Below are positions 7,779 through 15,738 of a stretch of 64,000 nt of DNA, in pieces. Below the pieces are notes generated by a model. It was given only the letters and a program-made list of their open reading frames with translations, was not told the DNA's origin and searched no databases. The stretch comes from Candidatus Eremiobacterota bacterium. GTDB taxonomy: Bacteria > Vulcanimicrobiota > Vulcanimicrobiia > Vulcanimicrobiales > Vulcanimicrobiaceae. Both the position numbers and the translations under genes were made by a program. Where the stretch lies: NCBI GenBank assembly GCA_019235885.1, contig JAFAKB010000076.1, forward strand, positions 62,001 through 126,000, given 5' to 3'. How positions within the stretch are numbered: the first letter of the stretch is position 1; each line of letters starts with the position of its first letter.

Positions 7779-7787
7779 ATTATACCA
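7779..7787 (-). promoter_or_regulatory. Extended -10 promoter (TGG-TATAAT) for tcmP operon
   Basis: On the minus strand TGGTATAAT gives a perfect -10 hexamer (7784-7779) with the TGn extension. No good -35 is seen at 17-18 bp, as is common for extended -10 promoters. It would start transcription near 7772 and produce a leader of about 100 nt containing the 13-bp hairpin. Confidence 0.5.
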
Positions 7788-7846
7788 CATTCGCCGCACG
7801 AGTGTTCGATGCGGGAGATTTTTTTTCGCGCGATCAACGCCGTGCT

Positions 7847-8476
7847 TCAAAACTCCGGCGGCGCGGTGTTCGCGTTCCAAAGATACTCGGGCTGGTCGAG
7901 GGCGTGGTTGATCCAGCGAGACCAGACGAACAGCGCGTCCGACAGCCGGTTCACGTAGCGGATCACTTCCGGCGAGATCTCTTCGCCGGCTTCGCGCATT
8001 CCGATCAGCAGCCGTTCGGCGCGGCGGCAGACCGTGCGCGCTTGGTGCAGGAACGCGCCGGGATACGAGCCGCCGGGGTGGATGAAGTTCGCGAGCGGCT
8101 CCAAGTCTTGCTGCGCGCGGTCGATCGCGCGCTCCAGCGCTTTCGCGTCGTCCGGGCCGATAAGCGGCATCCCTTCCCAGCGGTCTTTCGGGAGCGTCGC
8201 GAGATCGCTGCCCAAGTTGAAGAGCGCGTCCTGCGTCCACGCCAGCCACGCGTCGAGCTCGCGCGCGACCTCGTGCGCGCGGCGCAAGTCCTGCACCGGG
8301 CGCGTGCGTTGCACCTCGGCGAGGCCGGCGCGCGCTAGGCCGATCACCGACGAAAGCTCGTCGACCGTCCCGTACGCCTCGATCCGCAGCGCGTTCTTTT
8401 TCACGCGTTGCCCGCCGACCAGGCCCGTCGTCCCGTCGTCGCCGGTTCGGGTGTAGATGCGCGTGAGCTTCGGCAT
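7847..8476 (-). CDS. Cob(I)alamin adenosyltransferase, PduO type
   Basis: 209 residues. It carries the family signatures in order: TRTGDDGTTGL at the N-terminus (ATP-binding loop), 'HPGGSYPGAFLHQARTVCRRAER' in the middle, and 'YVNRLSDALFVWSRW' near the C-terminus. PduO-type enzymes transfer the adenosyl group of ATP to cob(I)alamin to make coenzyme B12 in the cytoplasm. The ATG at 8476 (MPKLTRIYTRTGD) is preferred because upstream residues are not family-like. The gene is isolated here; a siroheme/corrin-type dehydrogenase lies at 30642. Confidence 0.93.
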   Translation of the reverse strand: MPKLTRIYTRTGDDGTTGLVGGQRVKKNALRIEAYGTVDELSSVIGLARAGLAEVQRTRPVQDLRRAHEVARELDAWLAWTQDALFNLGSDLATLPKDRWEGMPLIGPDDAKALERAIDRAQQDLEPLANFIHPGGSYPGAFLHQARTVCRRAERLLIGMREAGEEISPEVIRYVNRLSDALFVWSRWINHALDQPEYLWNANTAPPEF

Positions 8477-8542
8477 GGCCGCAGGAGCTTCGCCGAGTCG
8501 CGCAGCGACCATTTTCGCGACCTGGGCGCAAATTCGGCTCGG

Positions 8543-8739
8543 TCAAATGCCGAGGACGAGCCTCAGGCCTTCATCGACTCGGGATTGTGTGGACTCCCGC
8601 ACCCGACCGACGGATGCCCCAATGAGCGTTCGGTCGAGTGACACCAGCGCCGACAGGTTGTTCGCGCTCGCCTGCGACAGGCCCGATTCGGTGCGGCGCA
8701 AGCGAACGTCTCCCGGCGCATCCGCGCGGCTCTGGTCAC
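8543..8739 (-). pseudogene. mazF/pemK toxin remnant
   Basis: The reading frame from about 8731 to 8543 (ADAPGDVRLRRTESGLSQAS ... VSLDRTLIGASVGRVRES ... VDEGLRLVLGI) matches the C-terminal half of MazF/PemK endoribonucleases. The N-terminal half with the RGEVWWA and RP(V/A)LVV segments is absent. The only start that would be coupled to the antitoxin (GTG at 8739) is in a different frame. An internal deletion of roughly 150 nt, shifting the frame, explains both facts. The toxin is very probably inactive. Confidence 0.7.
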
Positions 8740-8975
8740 CACCCTTCGTCTTCCAAGACAATCGCAGCTGGACGACCGATGAGCTCGTCGCCGCGTCGCT
8801 GTTTAACGTAGACCGCGTTCAATGCCGCAGTTATCTGTTGGGTATCAGCATCGTGGACGAGGCGTGCGAGCGCGCGAGCATACAGGGCGCTGCGCGAAAC
8901 GCCAAGGCCTTTAGCGAGCTTCTCGGCCTCATCATACAGATCGTCCGGGATAGACACGGCGGTGGTCTTCGTCAC
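8736..8975 (-). CDS. MazE-like ribbon-helix-helix antitoxin
   Basis: 79 residues. MTKTTAVSIPDDLYDEAEKL followed by 'GVSRSALYARALARLV' is the ribbon-helix-helix DNA-binding fold of CopG/MazE antitoxins; the C-terminal tail (RRGDELIGRPAAIVLEDEGW) is the usual toxin-binding region. The stop overlaps the remnant start of mazF as in intact modules. With its toxin broken, it is now an orphan regulator. An extended -10 lies so close to the GTG that the mRNA may be leaderless. Confidence 0.8.
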   Translation of the reverse strand: MTKTTAVSIPDDLYDEAEKLAKGLGVSRSALYARALARLVHDADTQQITAALNAVYVKQRRGDELIGRPAAIVLEDEGW

Positions 8976-8981
8976 ATCCCA

Positions 8982-8990
8982 AGTATAACA
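8982..8990 (-). promoter_or_regulatory. Extended -10 promoter (TGT-TATACT) of antitoxin gene
   Basis: On the minus strand TGTTATACT places a -10 hexamer at 8987-8982. Transcription would begin about 7 nt further on, at or next to the GTG at 8975, implying a leaderless mRNA. No clear -35 is visible. Confidence 0.45.
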
Positions 8991-9049
8991 ATAGCTACCA
9001 CGGGGCAGGACGGTCGCCGACCTGGGCGAACCCGGGGCGTTTGGCCGTC

Positions 9050-10513
9050 ATGGAACGAACGCTGGAACGCATCCCGCCGAAGAGCGCGGACCTCTCGGAG
9101 TGGTATCAAGCCGTCTGCTATCAGGCGCAGCTGGTCGCGCAGGCGCCCGTGCGCGGTTGCCTCGTGCTGCGGCCGTACGGAATGGGGCTGTGGGAGCGCC
9201 TCCAGGCCGAGCTCGACCGCCGCTTCAAAGAGACGGGGCACGAGAACGCCTACTTCCCGCTGCTGATCCCCGAGTCGCTGCTGATGCGCGAGGCGGAGCA
9301 CGTCGAAGGGTTCGCACCCGAAGTCGCCTGGGTCACGCAAGGCGGAAACGAAAAGCTCGCCGAGCGGCTCGCGATCCGGCCGACCTCCGAAGTGCTGGTC
9401 GGCGTGATGTACGCCGAGTGGGTTCAGTCGTACCGCGACTTGCCGGTGCTGATCAACCAGTGGGTCAACGTGTTGCGCTGGGAGAAGCGCACGCGCCCGT
9501 TCCTGCGCACGCTGGAGTTTCTGTGGCAAGAGGGCCACACCGCGCACGCGACGCGCGAGGAAGCCGCCGAGGAAGTCGCGCGCATGCTGGAGATCTATCG
9601 CGAAGTCGCCGAGGACGTCTGCGGCGTTCCGGTCTACAAAGGCGAGAAGTCCGCCTCCGAGCGCTTTCCGGGCGCCGACAACACGTTTTCGATCGAAGCG
9701 CTGATGCCGGACGGGCGCGCGCTGCAGTCGGGGACCTCGCACGAGCTCGGGCAGAACTTCGCCCGCACCTATGACATCACGTTTGCCGCCGAGGACCAGA
9801 CGCAGCAGTACGTCTGGACGACCTCGTGGGGAATGTCGTGGCGAATGCTGGGCGCGCTCATCATGACGCACGGCGACGATCGCGGTCTGCGCATCCCGCC
9901 GAAGATGGCGCCGGTCGAGGTGGTGATCGTACCGATCCCGCGCGGCGACACCACGCGGCTCGACGCTGCGGCGCGCGAGCTGCTCGCGCAGTGCAAGGCC
10001 GCCGGCTTGCGGGTGAAGCTCGACGACAACCCGGGCCAGTCGCCGGGCTACAAGTTCAACGAGTGGGACATGCGCGGCGTGCCGATTCGGCTGGAACTCG
10101 GCAACCGCGACCTCGACGCCGGCGTCGTGACGCTGGTGCGCCGCGACAAAGCGGTGAAGGAAGAAGGGCAGAAGCAGCAGGTTCCGCTCGGCGAGGTAGT
10201 CCGGTTCATTCCGACGATGCTGGAGCAGATTCAGCACAATCTCTTCGCGCAGGCGAAGACGTTCTTGCAGGACCACACCATCCCGACGCACGACCGCGAG
10301 GAGTTCTTCCGGTTGCTGAAAGAGCGCGCCGGGATGATCGACGTGCCGTGGTGCGGCAGCGCGGAGTGCGAGACCGCCGTGAAGGAAGCGACGGGCGCGA
10401 CGACGCGCAATCTGCGCCCTCTGCGAGAGCTTGCGGGTGACGCGCGCGCGGTGAGGTGCGTGCCGTGCGGCGAGCCGGCCCGGTATCAGGCCTATTTCGC
10501 GCAGTCGTATTAG
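9050..10513 (+). CDS. proS: Prolyl-tRNA synthetase (short, archaeal/eukaryotic-like type)
   Basis: 487 residues. Class II aaRS landmarks: 'VRGCLVLRPYGMGLWERLQAELDRRFKETGHENAYFP' (motif 1 region), 'LAIRPTSE' and 'RWEKRTRPFLRTLEFLWQEGHTAH' (motif 2), and 'WGMSWRMLGALIMTHGDDRGLRIPP' (motif 3), then an anticodon-binding domain and the C-terminal zinc-type domain ending in Tyr. There is no ~180-residue editing insertion as in the E. coli enzyme, so this is the ProS type 3 form. It attaches proline to tRNA-Pro in the cytoplasm. The ATG at 9050 is preferred over a TTG at 9041. Confidence 0.95.
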   Translation: MERTLERIPPKSADLSEWYQAVCYQAQLVAQAPVRGCLVLRPYGMGLWERLQAELDRRFKETGHENAYFPLLIPESLLMREAEHVEGFAPEVAWVTQGGNEKLAERLAIRPTSEVLVGVMYAEWVQSYRDLPVLINQWVNVLRWEKRTRPFLRTLEFLWQEGHTAHATREEAAEEVARMLEIYREVAEDVCGVPVYKGEKSASERFPGADNTFSIEALMPDGRALQSGTSHELGQNFARTYDITFAAEDQTQQYVWTTSWGMSWRMLGALIMTHGDDRGLRIPPKMAPVEVVIVPIPRGDTTRLDAAARELLAQCKAAGLRVKLDDNPGQSPGYKFNEWDMRGVPIRLELGNRDLDAGVVTLVRRDKAVKEEGQKQQVPLGEVVRFIPTMLEQIQHNLFAQAKTFLQDHTIPTHDREEFFRLLKERAGMIDVPWCGSAECETAVKEATGATTRNLRPLRELAGDARAVRCVPCGEPARYQAYFAQSY

Positions 10514-10551
10514 CGCGCTGTGCGCGGCGGTCGTCGCGCTGCTGGCGCTTG

Positions 10552-10574
10552 CCCTTCGACAAGCTCAGGCTGAC
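10552..10574 (+). repeat. REP-like palindromic element, copy 1
   Basis: Contains CCTTCGACAAGCTCAGG followed by CTGAC, the same short element found at 24443, 39178 and 39295. It lies just inside or at the 5' end of the 10620-11042 gene and is open in that frame, read as LRQAQAD. Confidence 0.6.
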
Positions 10575-10619
10575 ACCGGCAGCGATGCGCGCGTCATCGC
10601 GCGCAGCGGCGGGGGCGAT

Positions 10620-11042
10620 GTGGTGACCGCGCGGCGGATCGCGGCGGCGCTGCTGGCGCGGCCACTGCCGGCGCAGCTGCTGCGCGTGCGGTGCGAGCGG
10701 TTGAACTCGCATTCGGATTGCGGGCTGATCGTCGCCGGGACGAAGTTCCACCGCCGGCTCGACGTGCGCGCTTGGGAGACGGAGGTCGCCGGGCTGGTCG
10801 AGGGCGCCTTCGCGGCCGCGCCCGAGCTCGAGGAGGTGGACTGCTGGGCGACGGTCCCGCTCGACGCGGGGAAGGGTGTCGTCGTGAGCGGCGACCACGC
10901 GAAGCCGACCTCGGCGACCGTGTTCTCGATCACGGTCCCGCGCGCGCAGCGGGCAAGCGTGCGCGCTCGCCTGAGCTCCGGGGCGGGCGTCTTCTGGGAC
11001 CCGGCGTTCCGGGCGGCTCTGTCGAAGGGAACCGGCGGATGA
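10620..11042 (+). CDS. Hypothetical protein upstream of M16 protease
   Basis: 140 residues from a GTG. I do not recognise the family. It contains 'LLRVRCERLNSHSDCGLIVAGTKFHRRLD' with two Cys residues and 'VDCWATVPLDAGKG'. The frame is open further upstream to 10455 and reads a hydrophobic export-like stretch (ALCAAVVALLALALRQAQAD) with no ATG, GTG or TTG in it. A CTG at 10518 would give a secreted form. The TGA overlaps the ATG of the M16 protease by 4 nt, which supports it being real and co-translated. Confidence 0.55.
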   Translation: MVTARRIAAALLARPLPAQLLRVRCERLNSHSDCGLIVAGTKFHRRLDVRAWETEVAGLVEGAFAAAPELEEVDCWATVPLDAGKGVVVSGDHAKPTSATVFSITVPRAQRASVRARLSSGAGVFWDPAFRAALSKGTGG

Positions 11043-12298
11043 TCCAAACCTCGACCTTGCCGAACGGCCTGCTCGTCCTGACCGAGACGATGTCCCACGT
11101 CCGCTCCGCGACCGTCGGCGTCTGGTGCGACGTCGGCTCGGCGGCCGAGCCGCCCGAACGGCGCGGGCTCTCGCACCTGCTCGAGCACATGGTCTTCAAG
11201 GGAACCGAGCGGCGCACGGCACGGCAGATCGCGGAAGAGATGGACGCCGTCGGCGGCGAGCTCAACGCGATGACCGACAAAGAGACGACGTGTTTCTACG
11301 CGCACGTGGTCGACCGCCAGCTTCCGCGCGCCGTCGACGTGCTCGCCGACATGCTGCAGCACGCGGTCTTCGCGGCCGACGACCTCGCGCGCGAGCAGCA
11401 AGTCGTGCTCGAAGAGATCAAGATGTACGACGACGCGCCGGGCGAGGTCGTGCACGACCGCTTCACGCGCACGCTGTGGCGCGGCGCGAACCTGGGCGAT
11501 CCGACGATCGGCTTCGCGCACACGGTCTCCGCGATCACGCGCGAAGATTTGCTTGCCTGGCACGCCGCGCGCTACGCGCCCTCGACGGTGTTCGTTACCG
11601 CGGCGGGGAACATCGACCACGACACGGTGGTGGCGCTCGCGGCGGAGGCGTTCGCGTCGTTCGGCGGCAGCGCGCCGCGGACGGTTCCCGAGCGCCCGCG
11701 ATTCACGCCGGGATTGGACGTCACGATCGACGACACCGAGCAGGCCTACGTGCTGCTCGGCGCGCCCGGTCTGGCGCTGCGCGACGAGCGGCGCTACGCG
11801 CTCTCGGTGCTCGACGCGCTGCTCGGCGGCGGAATGTCGAGCCGCCTCTTCCAGCGCGTGCGCGAGGAGCGCGCGCTCGCCTACGAGATCTCCACCTTCC
11901 AGCAAGGCTATCGCGAGGCGGGGCTCTTCGGCGTGAGCGCGGGCTGCTCGCCGGAGCGCGTGCAGGAGTGCGTCGACGTCGTCGTCGACGAGCTGGACCA
12001 GCTGCTCCACGACGGCGTGCGCGCCGACGAGGTTGCGCGCACTCGCGAGCACCTCAAGGGAAACCTAACGCTTGCGCTCGAGAGCACGTTCAACCGCATG
12101 TCGCGGCTGGCGCGCAATTACATCGTGCACGGCCGGCAGATCAGCACCGAGGAAGTCGAAGCCGGGTTCGACGCGGTCGACGGCGATGCGGTCGACACGC
12201 TCGCGCGCGAGCTGCTCGGGCCGGCGCAGCGCGGGCTGTGCGTTCTGGGGCCGGCCGACGTTCGCGGCGTGAGGCTGCCGGGGGCCGCGGCCGCGTGA
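11039..12298 (+). CDS. M16 family zinc metallopeptidase (processing-protease-like)
   Basis: 419 residues. The inverted zinc motif HLLEH (about residues 44-48, 'RRGLSHLLEHMVFKGT') and the distal Glu in 'VVLEEIKMYDD' are the M16 metal ligands, and the base Glu is within HLLEH. The C-terminal half has the second M16 lobe with 'GGGMSSRLFQRVREERALAYEI', a family signature. Bacterial relatives (PepR/YmxG-like) cleave peptides in the cytoplasm. It starts in an ATGA overlap with the upstream gene and ends in a GTGA overlap with amj. Confidence 0.93.
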   Translation: MIQTSTLPNGLLVLTETMSHVRSATVGVWCDVGSAAEPPERRGLSHLLEHMVFKGTERRTARQIAEEMDAVGGELNAMTDKETTCFYAHVVDRQLPRAVDVLADMLQHAVFAADDLAREQQVVLEEIKMYDDAPGEVVHDRFTRTLWRGANLGDPTIGFAHTVSAITREDLLAWHAARYAPSTVFVTAAGNIDHDTVVALAAEAFASFGGSAPRTVPERPRFTPGLDVTIDDTEQAYVLLGAPGLALRDERRYALSVLDALLGGGMSSRLFQRVREERALAYEISTFQQGYREAGLFGVSAGCSPERVQECVDVVVDELDQLLHDGVRADEVARTREHLKGNLTLALESTFNRMSRLARNYIVHGRQISTEEVEAGFDAVDGDAVDTLARELLGPAQRGLCVLGPADVRGVRLPGAAAA

Positions 12299-13155
12299 GC
12301 GCGGTCCTCGAAGGCAACGTCGTCCTCGCGGCCGTCCTGACGTTTCTGACGCAAGCGATTCAAATCGGGGCGTACTCGGCGCGCTACGCCGGCGTGACGA
12401 CGGGCCGCATCGCGACCGCGATCTCGCTCTTCAGCCTGCTCGTCACCGCCAGCCGGCTCGCCTCGCTGTTCATGACGCCCTCGCTCGGTGCGGTCGCCGA
12501 CCACGCGGCCAACACCGCGAGCAAGGCGCACCTGCCGTCGGTTCCGCCCGCCGCGCTGCACGTGTTCGACCTGCAGATGCGGGTGATCGTCGCGGCCGGC
12601 TCGCTCGGGATTCTGCTGGGAGCGCTGCTGCTGCCGATGTTCTTGCAGATGTTCGTGCGCGGGATCGGCGCGTTCGAGCGGCTGCACTCGATCCCGCACG
12701 CGCTGCTGCGGCTGTTCGACGTGCGCGTGCTCGCCGATCTGCTGCGCGCGCTGCGACCGCGGCCTCTGCGCCTGGCCGACTTCCCGCTCGAGCGCGTTCC
12801 GCGCAAGCTGCTCATCGCGAACATGCTGCTGTTCGGCGTGTACTCGGTCGGCGTCGTCGCCGCGTACTATGCCAGCGTGATGGTGCTCGACGCGCGCACC
12901 ACCGCGACCGGCCTCTCGGGGCTCGTCAACGGGATCGGCACGGTGGCGTTCTCGCTGTTCGTCGACCCGACCACGGCGTTCATCACCGACCAGACGGTGC
13001 GCGGCGAGCGGCCGCGGCGCGACGTGCAGGCGATGATCTTCTGGCTGGTGGTGACCGCGTTCGTCGGGACGCTGCTGGCGCAGCTGATCCTGTTCCCCGC
13101 GGCCTACTACATCGCCGCCGTCGCCAACTTCTGGGTTCACCTCTCGCACCACTGA
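12295..13155 (+). CDS. amj: Amj-type lipid II flippase (DUF2837)
   Basis: 286 residues, strongly hydrophobic with about six membrane segments. The N-terminal 'VLAAVLTFLTQAIQIGAYSARYAGV' and 'ISLFSLLVTASRLASLFMTPSLGAVAD' match the Amj family, an alternate to MurJ that moves lipid II across the inner membrane. 'VVAAYYASVMVLDARTTATGLSGLVNGIGTV' and 'VDPTTAFITDQTVRGE' are further conserved stretches. The GTG start overlaps the stop of the M16 protease (GTGA). Family assignment is from memory of Amj; substrate is inferred from Bacillus. Confidence 0.85.
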   Translation: MSAVLEGNVVLAAVLTFLTQAIQIGAYSARYAGVTTGRIATAISLFSLLVTASRLASLFMTPSLGAVADHAANTASKAHLPSVPPAALHVFDLQMRVIVAAGSLGILLGALLLPMFLQMFVRGIGAFERLHSIPHALLRLFDVRVLADLLRALRPRPLRLADFPLERVPRKLLIANMLLFGVYSVGVVAAYYASVMVLDARTTATGLSGLVNGIGTVAFSLFVDPTTAFITDQTVRGERPRRDVQAMIFWLVVTAFVGTLLAQLILFPAAYYIAAVANFWVHLSHH

Positions 13156-13165
13156 CGAAAAAGCG

Positions 13166-13831
13166 ATGAAAACGATACGTCTCGCGTTTTTGATCCTTGC
13201 CTGCGCCGCCGTCCCGCTGGGGGCGAGCGGTTGCGCCACCAGCGTCGCGCAGTGGATCGTCAAGGAGCGCAACCACCAGGGCGACGTCGCGCTCGCGCAC
13301 CGCAACTTCCCGGACGCCTCGGTCGCCTACCAGCTCGCGCTCAAGGTCGATCCGGCGAACGCGCACGCGCGCGACGGGCTGATCGTCGTCCAGCTGCGGC
13401 TGGCGCAGACGTTCTTCGCCGCCTCCAAGTTCGACGAGGCGATCGACGCGCTCGCCGTCGCCTCGCATTACGCGCCCTCCGACGATCGCGTGCAGTCGCT
13501 GCGCGGCGAGATCGAGCAGGCGGAGATCAAGCGCGACATCGTCGTGTCGAACTATCCCTCGTACAAGGTCACCGCGCAGTCGCTGAAGCGCGCCTACAAT
13601 CAGCTCAAGCAGCAGAACAACGAGATCCTGCTCTCGCTGCGGCGCTTCGACTACACCTACGACACCGCCGATCTCGCCGCGGCGATCCGCCAGAGCTACG
13701 CGCTCAACGACGAGCTCGCGCGCCTGACGAACCGCCTGCAGCAGTACCGCCAGCTCGTCGAGTCCGGCGTCCCGGCGACCCCTGGCAGCGAGAGCGCCGT
13801 CCCGCCGGCGAGCCTCCTACCCTTGCCGTAA
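13166..13831 (+). CDS. TPR-containing lipoprotein
   Basis: 221 residues. MKTIRLAFLILACAAVPLGASGC is a lipoprotein signal with lipobox ASGC. 'ALAHRNFPDASVAYQLALKVDPANAHARDGLI' and 'FFAASKFDEAIDALAVASHYAPSD' are tetratricopeptide-like repeats. A later helical stretch (SLKRAYNQLKQQNNEILLSLRRF) may be a coiled coil, and the C-terminus is Pro-rich. Likely anchored to an envelope membrane as a scaffold. It starts 10 nt after amj and may share its transcript. Partner unknown. Confidence 0.75.
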   Translation: MKTIRLAFLILACAAVPLGASGCATSVAQWIVKERNHQGDVALAHRNFPDASVAYQLALKVDPANAHARDGLIVVQLRLAQTFFAASKFDEAIDALAVASHYAPSDDRVQSLRGEIEQAEIKRDIVVSNYPSYKVTAQSLKRAYNQLKQQNNEILLSLRRFDYTYDTADLAAAIRQSYALNDELARLTNRLQQYRQLVESGVPATPGSESAVPPASLLPLP

Positions 13832-13882
13832 TAGTGGCGGGCTTGGTATCGTAGACGAACGCCGCTCGATTCGGAGGTGTTC

Positions 13883-14326
13883 GTGCCTACGCAGCTTTCG
13901 CCGCATTTCACGCTCGAAGAGTTCACCGTCTCCGAGACGGCCGCGCAGCTCGGTTTGAGCAATCAGCCGACGCCGGACATGCTGGCCCGGCTCAAAAAGC
14001 TCGCGGAGCACATGGAGCACGTGCGCACTCTGCTGGGGAAGCCCATCTCGGTGAACAGCGCGTACCGCAGCCCGGCGGTGAACAAGGCCGTCGGCGGCGT
14101 TCCGACCAGCGCGCACCAGCAGGCGTACGCGGTCGACTTCACCTGCGCGGGGTTCGGCACGCCGTACGAGATCTGCAAGAAGATCGCCGCCTCGAGCATG
14201 AAATTCGACCAGCTCATCCACGAGAAGCGCGTGTGGGTGCACCTCTCCTTCGCGCCGACGATGCGCCGGCAGCTGCTGACCCTTCCGCCCGAGGGTGGAA
14301 GCTACGTCTCCGGGATCAATCCCTAG
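13883..14326 (+). CDS. Peptidase M15 family (D-Ala-D-Ala carboxypeptidase-like) protein
   Basis: 147 residues. 'LSPHFTLEEFTVSETAAQLG' is the usual N-terminus of the M15_3 (VanX/zinc carboxypeptidase) domain. 'VNSAYRSPAVNKAVGGVPTSAH' and 'AYAVDFTC' supply the first metal ligands (H, D), and 'VWVHLSF' the last His. There is no signal peptide, so it may be a phage-derived endolysin-type or cytoplasmic enzyme. GGAGG with 5-nt spacing favours GTG 13883; a GTG at 13877 overlaps that site. Confidence 0.85.
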   Translation: MPTQLSPHFTLEEFTVSETAAQLGLSNQPTPDMLARLKKLAEHMEHVRTLLGKPISVNSAYRSPAVNKAVGGVPTSAHQQAYAVDFTCAGFGTPYEICKKIAASSMKFDQLIHEKRVWVHLSFAPTMRRQLLTLPPEGGSYVSGINP

Positions 14327-14439
14327 CGCATCGGCCCTCCGGCAGGGACCCGGCCCGTCAATGGGCGTAGTGGACGAAGCTCGGCCTTAGGACTCGACAA
14401 ATGTCCTGAAGGCGACTTCGGCTCGCTGCGGGGGACACC

Positions 14440-15717
14440 ATGGCGCAACTGCTCGACCGCTCGGCTGCTCAATCGACGCTGAACGTCTGGGGGATGGCGC
14501 AGAGCCAGCTCGACGACGTCGCCGCGCTGATCGGACTCGACCCCTCGGTGCACCGCTACATGCGCGAGCCGAAGCGCGTGCTGACGGTGTCGATCCCGGT
14601 GCGCATGGACTCCGGGGAGTTCCGGATGTTCGAGGGCTACCGCGTGCAGCACAACATGGCGCGCGGGCCCGGCAAGGGCGGAATTCGCTTCCATCCCGCC
14701 GTGACGCTCGACGAAGTGAAGGCGCTCGCGATGTGGATGACCTGGAAGTGCGCGCTGGTGAACCTGCCGTTCGGCGGCGCGAAGGGCGGGGTGATCTGCG
14801 ATCCCAAGTCGCTCTCGCTGCACGAGCTGGAGAACCTCACCCGCCGCTACACCTCGGAGATCTCGATCATCATCGGGCCCGAGAAAGATATTCCGGCGCC
14901 CGACGTCTACACGACGCCGCAGATCATGGCCTGGATCATGGACACCTACTCGATGCAGAAAGGCTACTCGATCCCCGGCGTCGTCACCGGCAAGCCGCTG
15001 CAGATCGGCGGTTCGCTCGGGCGCGACAAGGCGACGGCGCGCGGCTGCCTCTACGTCGTGAACGAAGCGATGCGCGCGCTCGAGCTGGACGTCGCCGGCG
15101 CGCGCGTCGCAATCCAAGGCTTCGGCAACGCGGGGCTCCATGCGAGCGAATTGATGGCCGCCGCCGGCTACTCGATCGTCGCGGTCTCCGACTCGACGGG
15201 CGGCGTCGCGAACCCGAACGGACTCGACGTCAAGGGGCTCATCGCGTACAAGATGGAGACGGGTTCGGTGGTCGGCTTCCGCGGCGGCGAGCGCATCGAC
15301 AACCGCGACGTGCTGGAGTACCCGTGCGAGGTGCTTATCCCGGCCGCGCTCGAGAAGGTGATCACCGCGCAGAATGCGCCGCGCATCCGCGCGAAAATCG
15401 TCGCCGAAGCGGCGAACGGGCCGACGCTTCCCGAGGCGGACGAGATCCTGTTCGAACGCGGCATCATGATCTTGCCGGACATCCTCGCCAACGCCGGCGG
15501 CGTCACGGTCTCGTACTTCGAGTGGGTTCAGGACCTCCAGGAGAACTTCTGGGAAGAGGACGAGATCAACGAGCGCTTGCGCAAGAAGATGGTGCGCGCG
15601 TTCAACGAGACGCTCGAGCAGGCGCAGCGGCGCAAGGTCAACATGCGCCGCGGCGCCTACTGCGTGGCGATCGAGCGCGTCGCCGAAGCGACCGAGATGC
15701 GCGGCGTCTATCCGTAG
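14440..15717 (+). CDS. gdhA: Glutamate dehydrogenase (Glu/Leu/Phe/Val family)
   Basis: 425 residues. 'VQHNMARGPGKGGIRFHP' and 'LPFGGAKGGVICDPK' (Lys115) are the substrate-binding and active-site segments; 'VAIQGFGNAGLHASELMAAAGYSIVAVSDSTGGV' is the Rossmann NAD(P)-binding region (GxGNxG). 'VAEAANGPTLPEAD' and 'ILPDILANAGGVTVSYFEWVQ' are family C-terminal signatures. It interconverts glutamate and 2-oxoglutarate plus ammonia in the cytoplasm. The 113 nt upstream contain no clear promoter by eye. Confidence 0.95.
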   Translation: MAQLLDRSAAQSTLNVWGMAQSQLDDVAALIGLDPSVHRYMREPKRVLTVSIPVRMDSGEFRMFEGYRVQHNMARGPGKGGIRFHPAVTLDEVKALAMWMTWKCALVNLPFGGAKGGVICDPKSLSLHELENLTRRYTSEISIIIGPEKDIPAPDVYTTPQIMAWIMDTYSMQKGYSIPGVVTGKPLQIGGSLGRDKATARGCLYVVNEAMRALELDVAGARVAIQGFGNAGLHASELMAAAGYSIVAVSDSTGGVANPNGLDVKGLIAYKMETGSVVGFRGGERIDNRDVLEYPCEVLIPAALEKVITAQNAPRIRAKIVAEAANGPTLPEADEILFERGIMILPDILANAGGVTVSYFEWVQDLQENFWEEDEINERLRKKMVRAFNETLEQAQRRKVNMRRGAYCVAIERVAEATEMRGVYP

Positions 15718-15738
15718 GTAGACTGCAGCGCGAGGCTG

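Noticed and set aside
7821-7828. T8 tract as a possible terminator tail
   Set aside because: No hairpin precedes it on the plus strand, and on the minus strand, where the adenosyltransferase ends, it is an A-tract.
7704-7958. An 84-residue plus-strand frame starting in the leader hairpin
   Set aside because: It crosses the tcmP promoter and runs antisense into the adenosyltransferase gene, without any motif.
8457-9266. A 269-residue plus-strand frame over the antitoxin region
   Set aside because: Arg/Ser-rich and antisense to the RHH antitoxin; no motif.
8972-10291. A 439-residue frame antisense to proS
   Set aside because: His/Arg/Val-rich composition typical of antisense frames; proS on the other strand has complete class II motifs.
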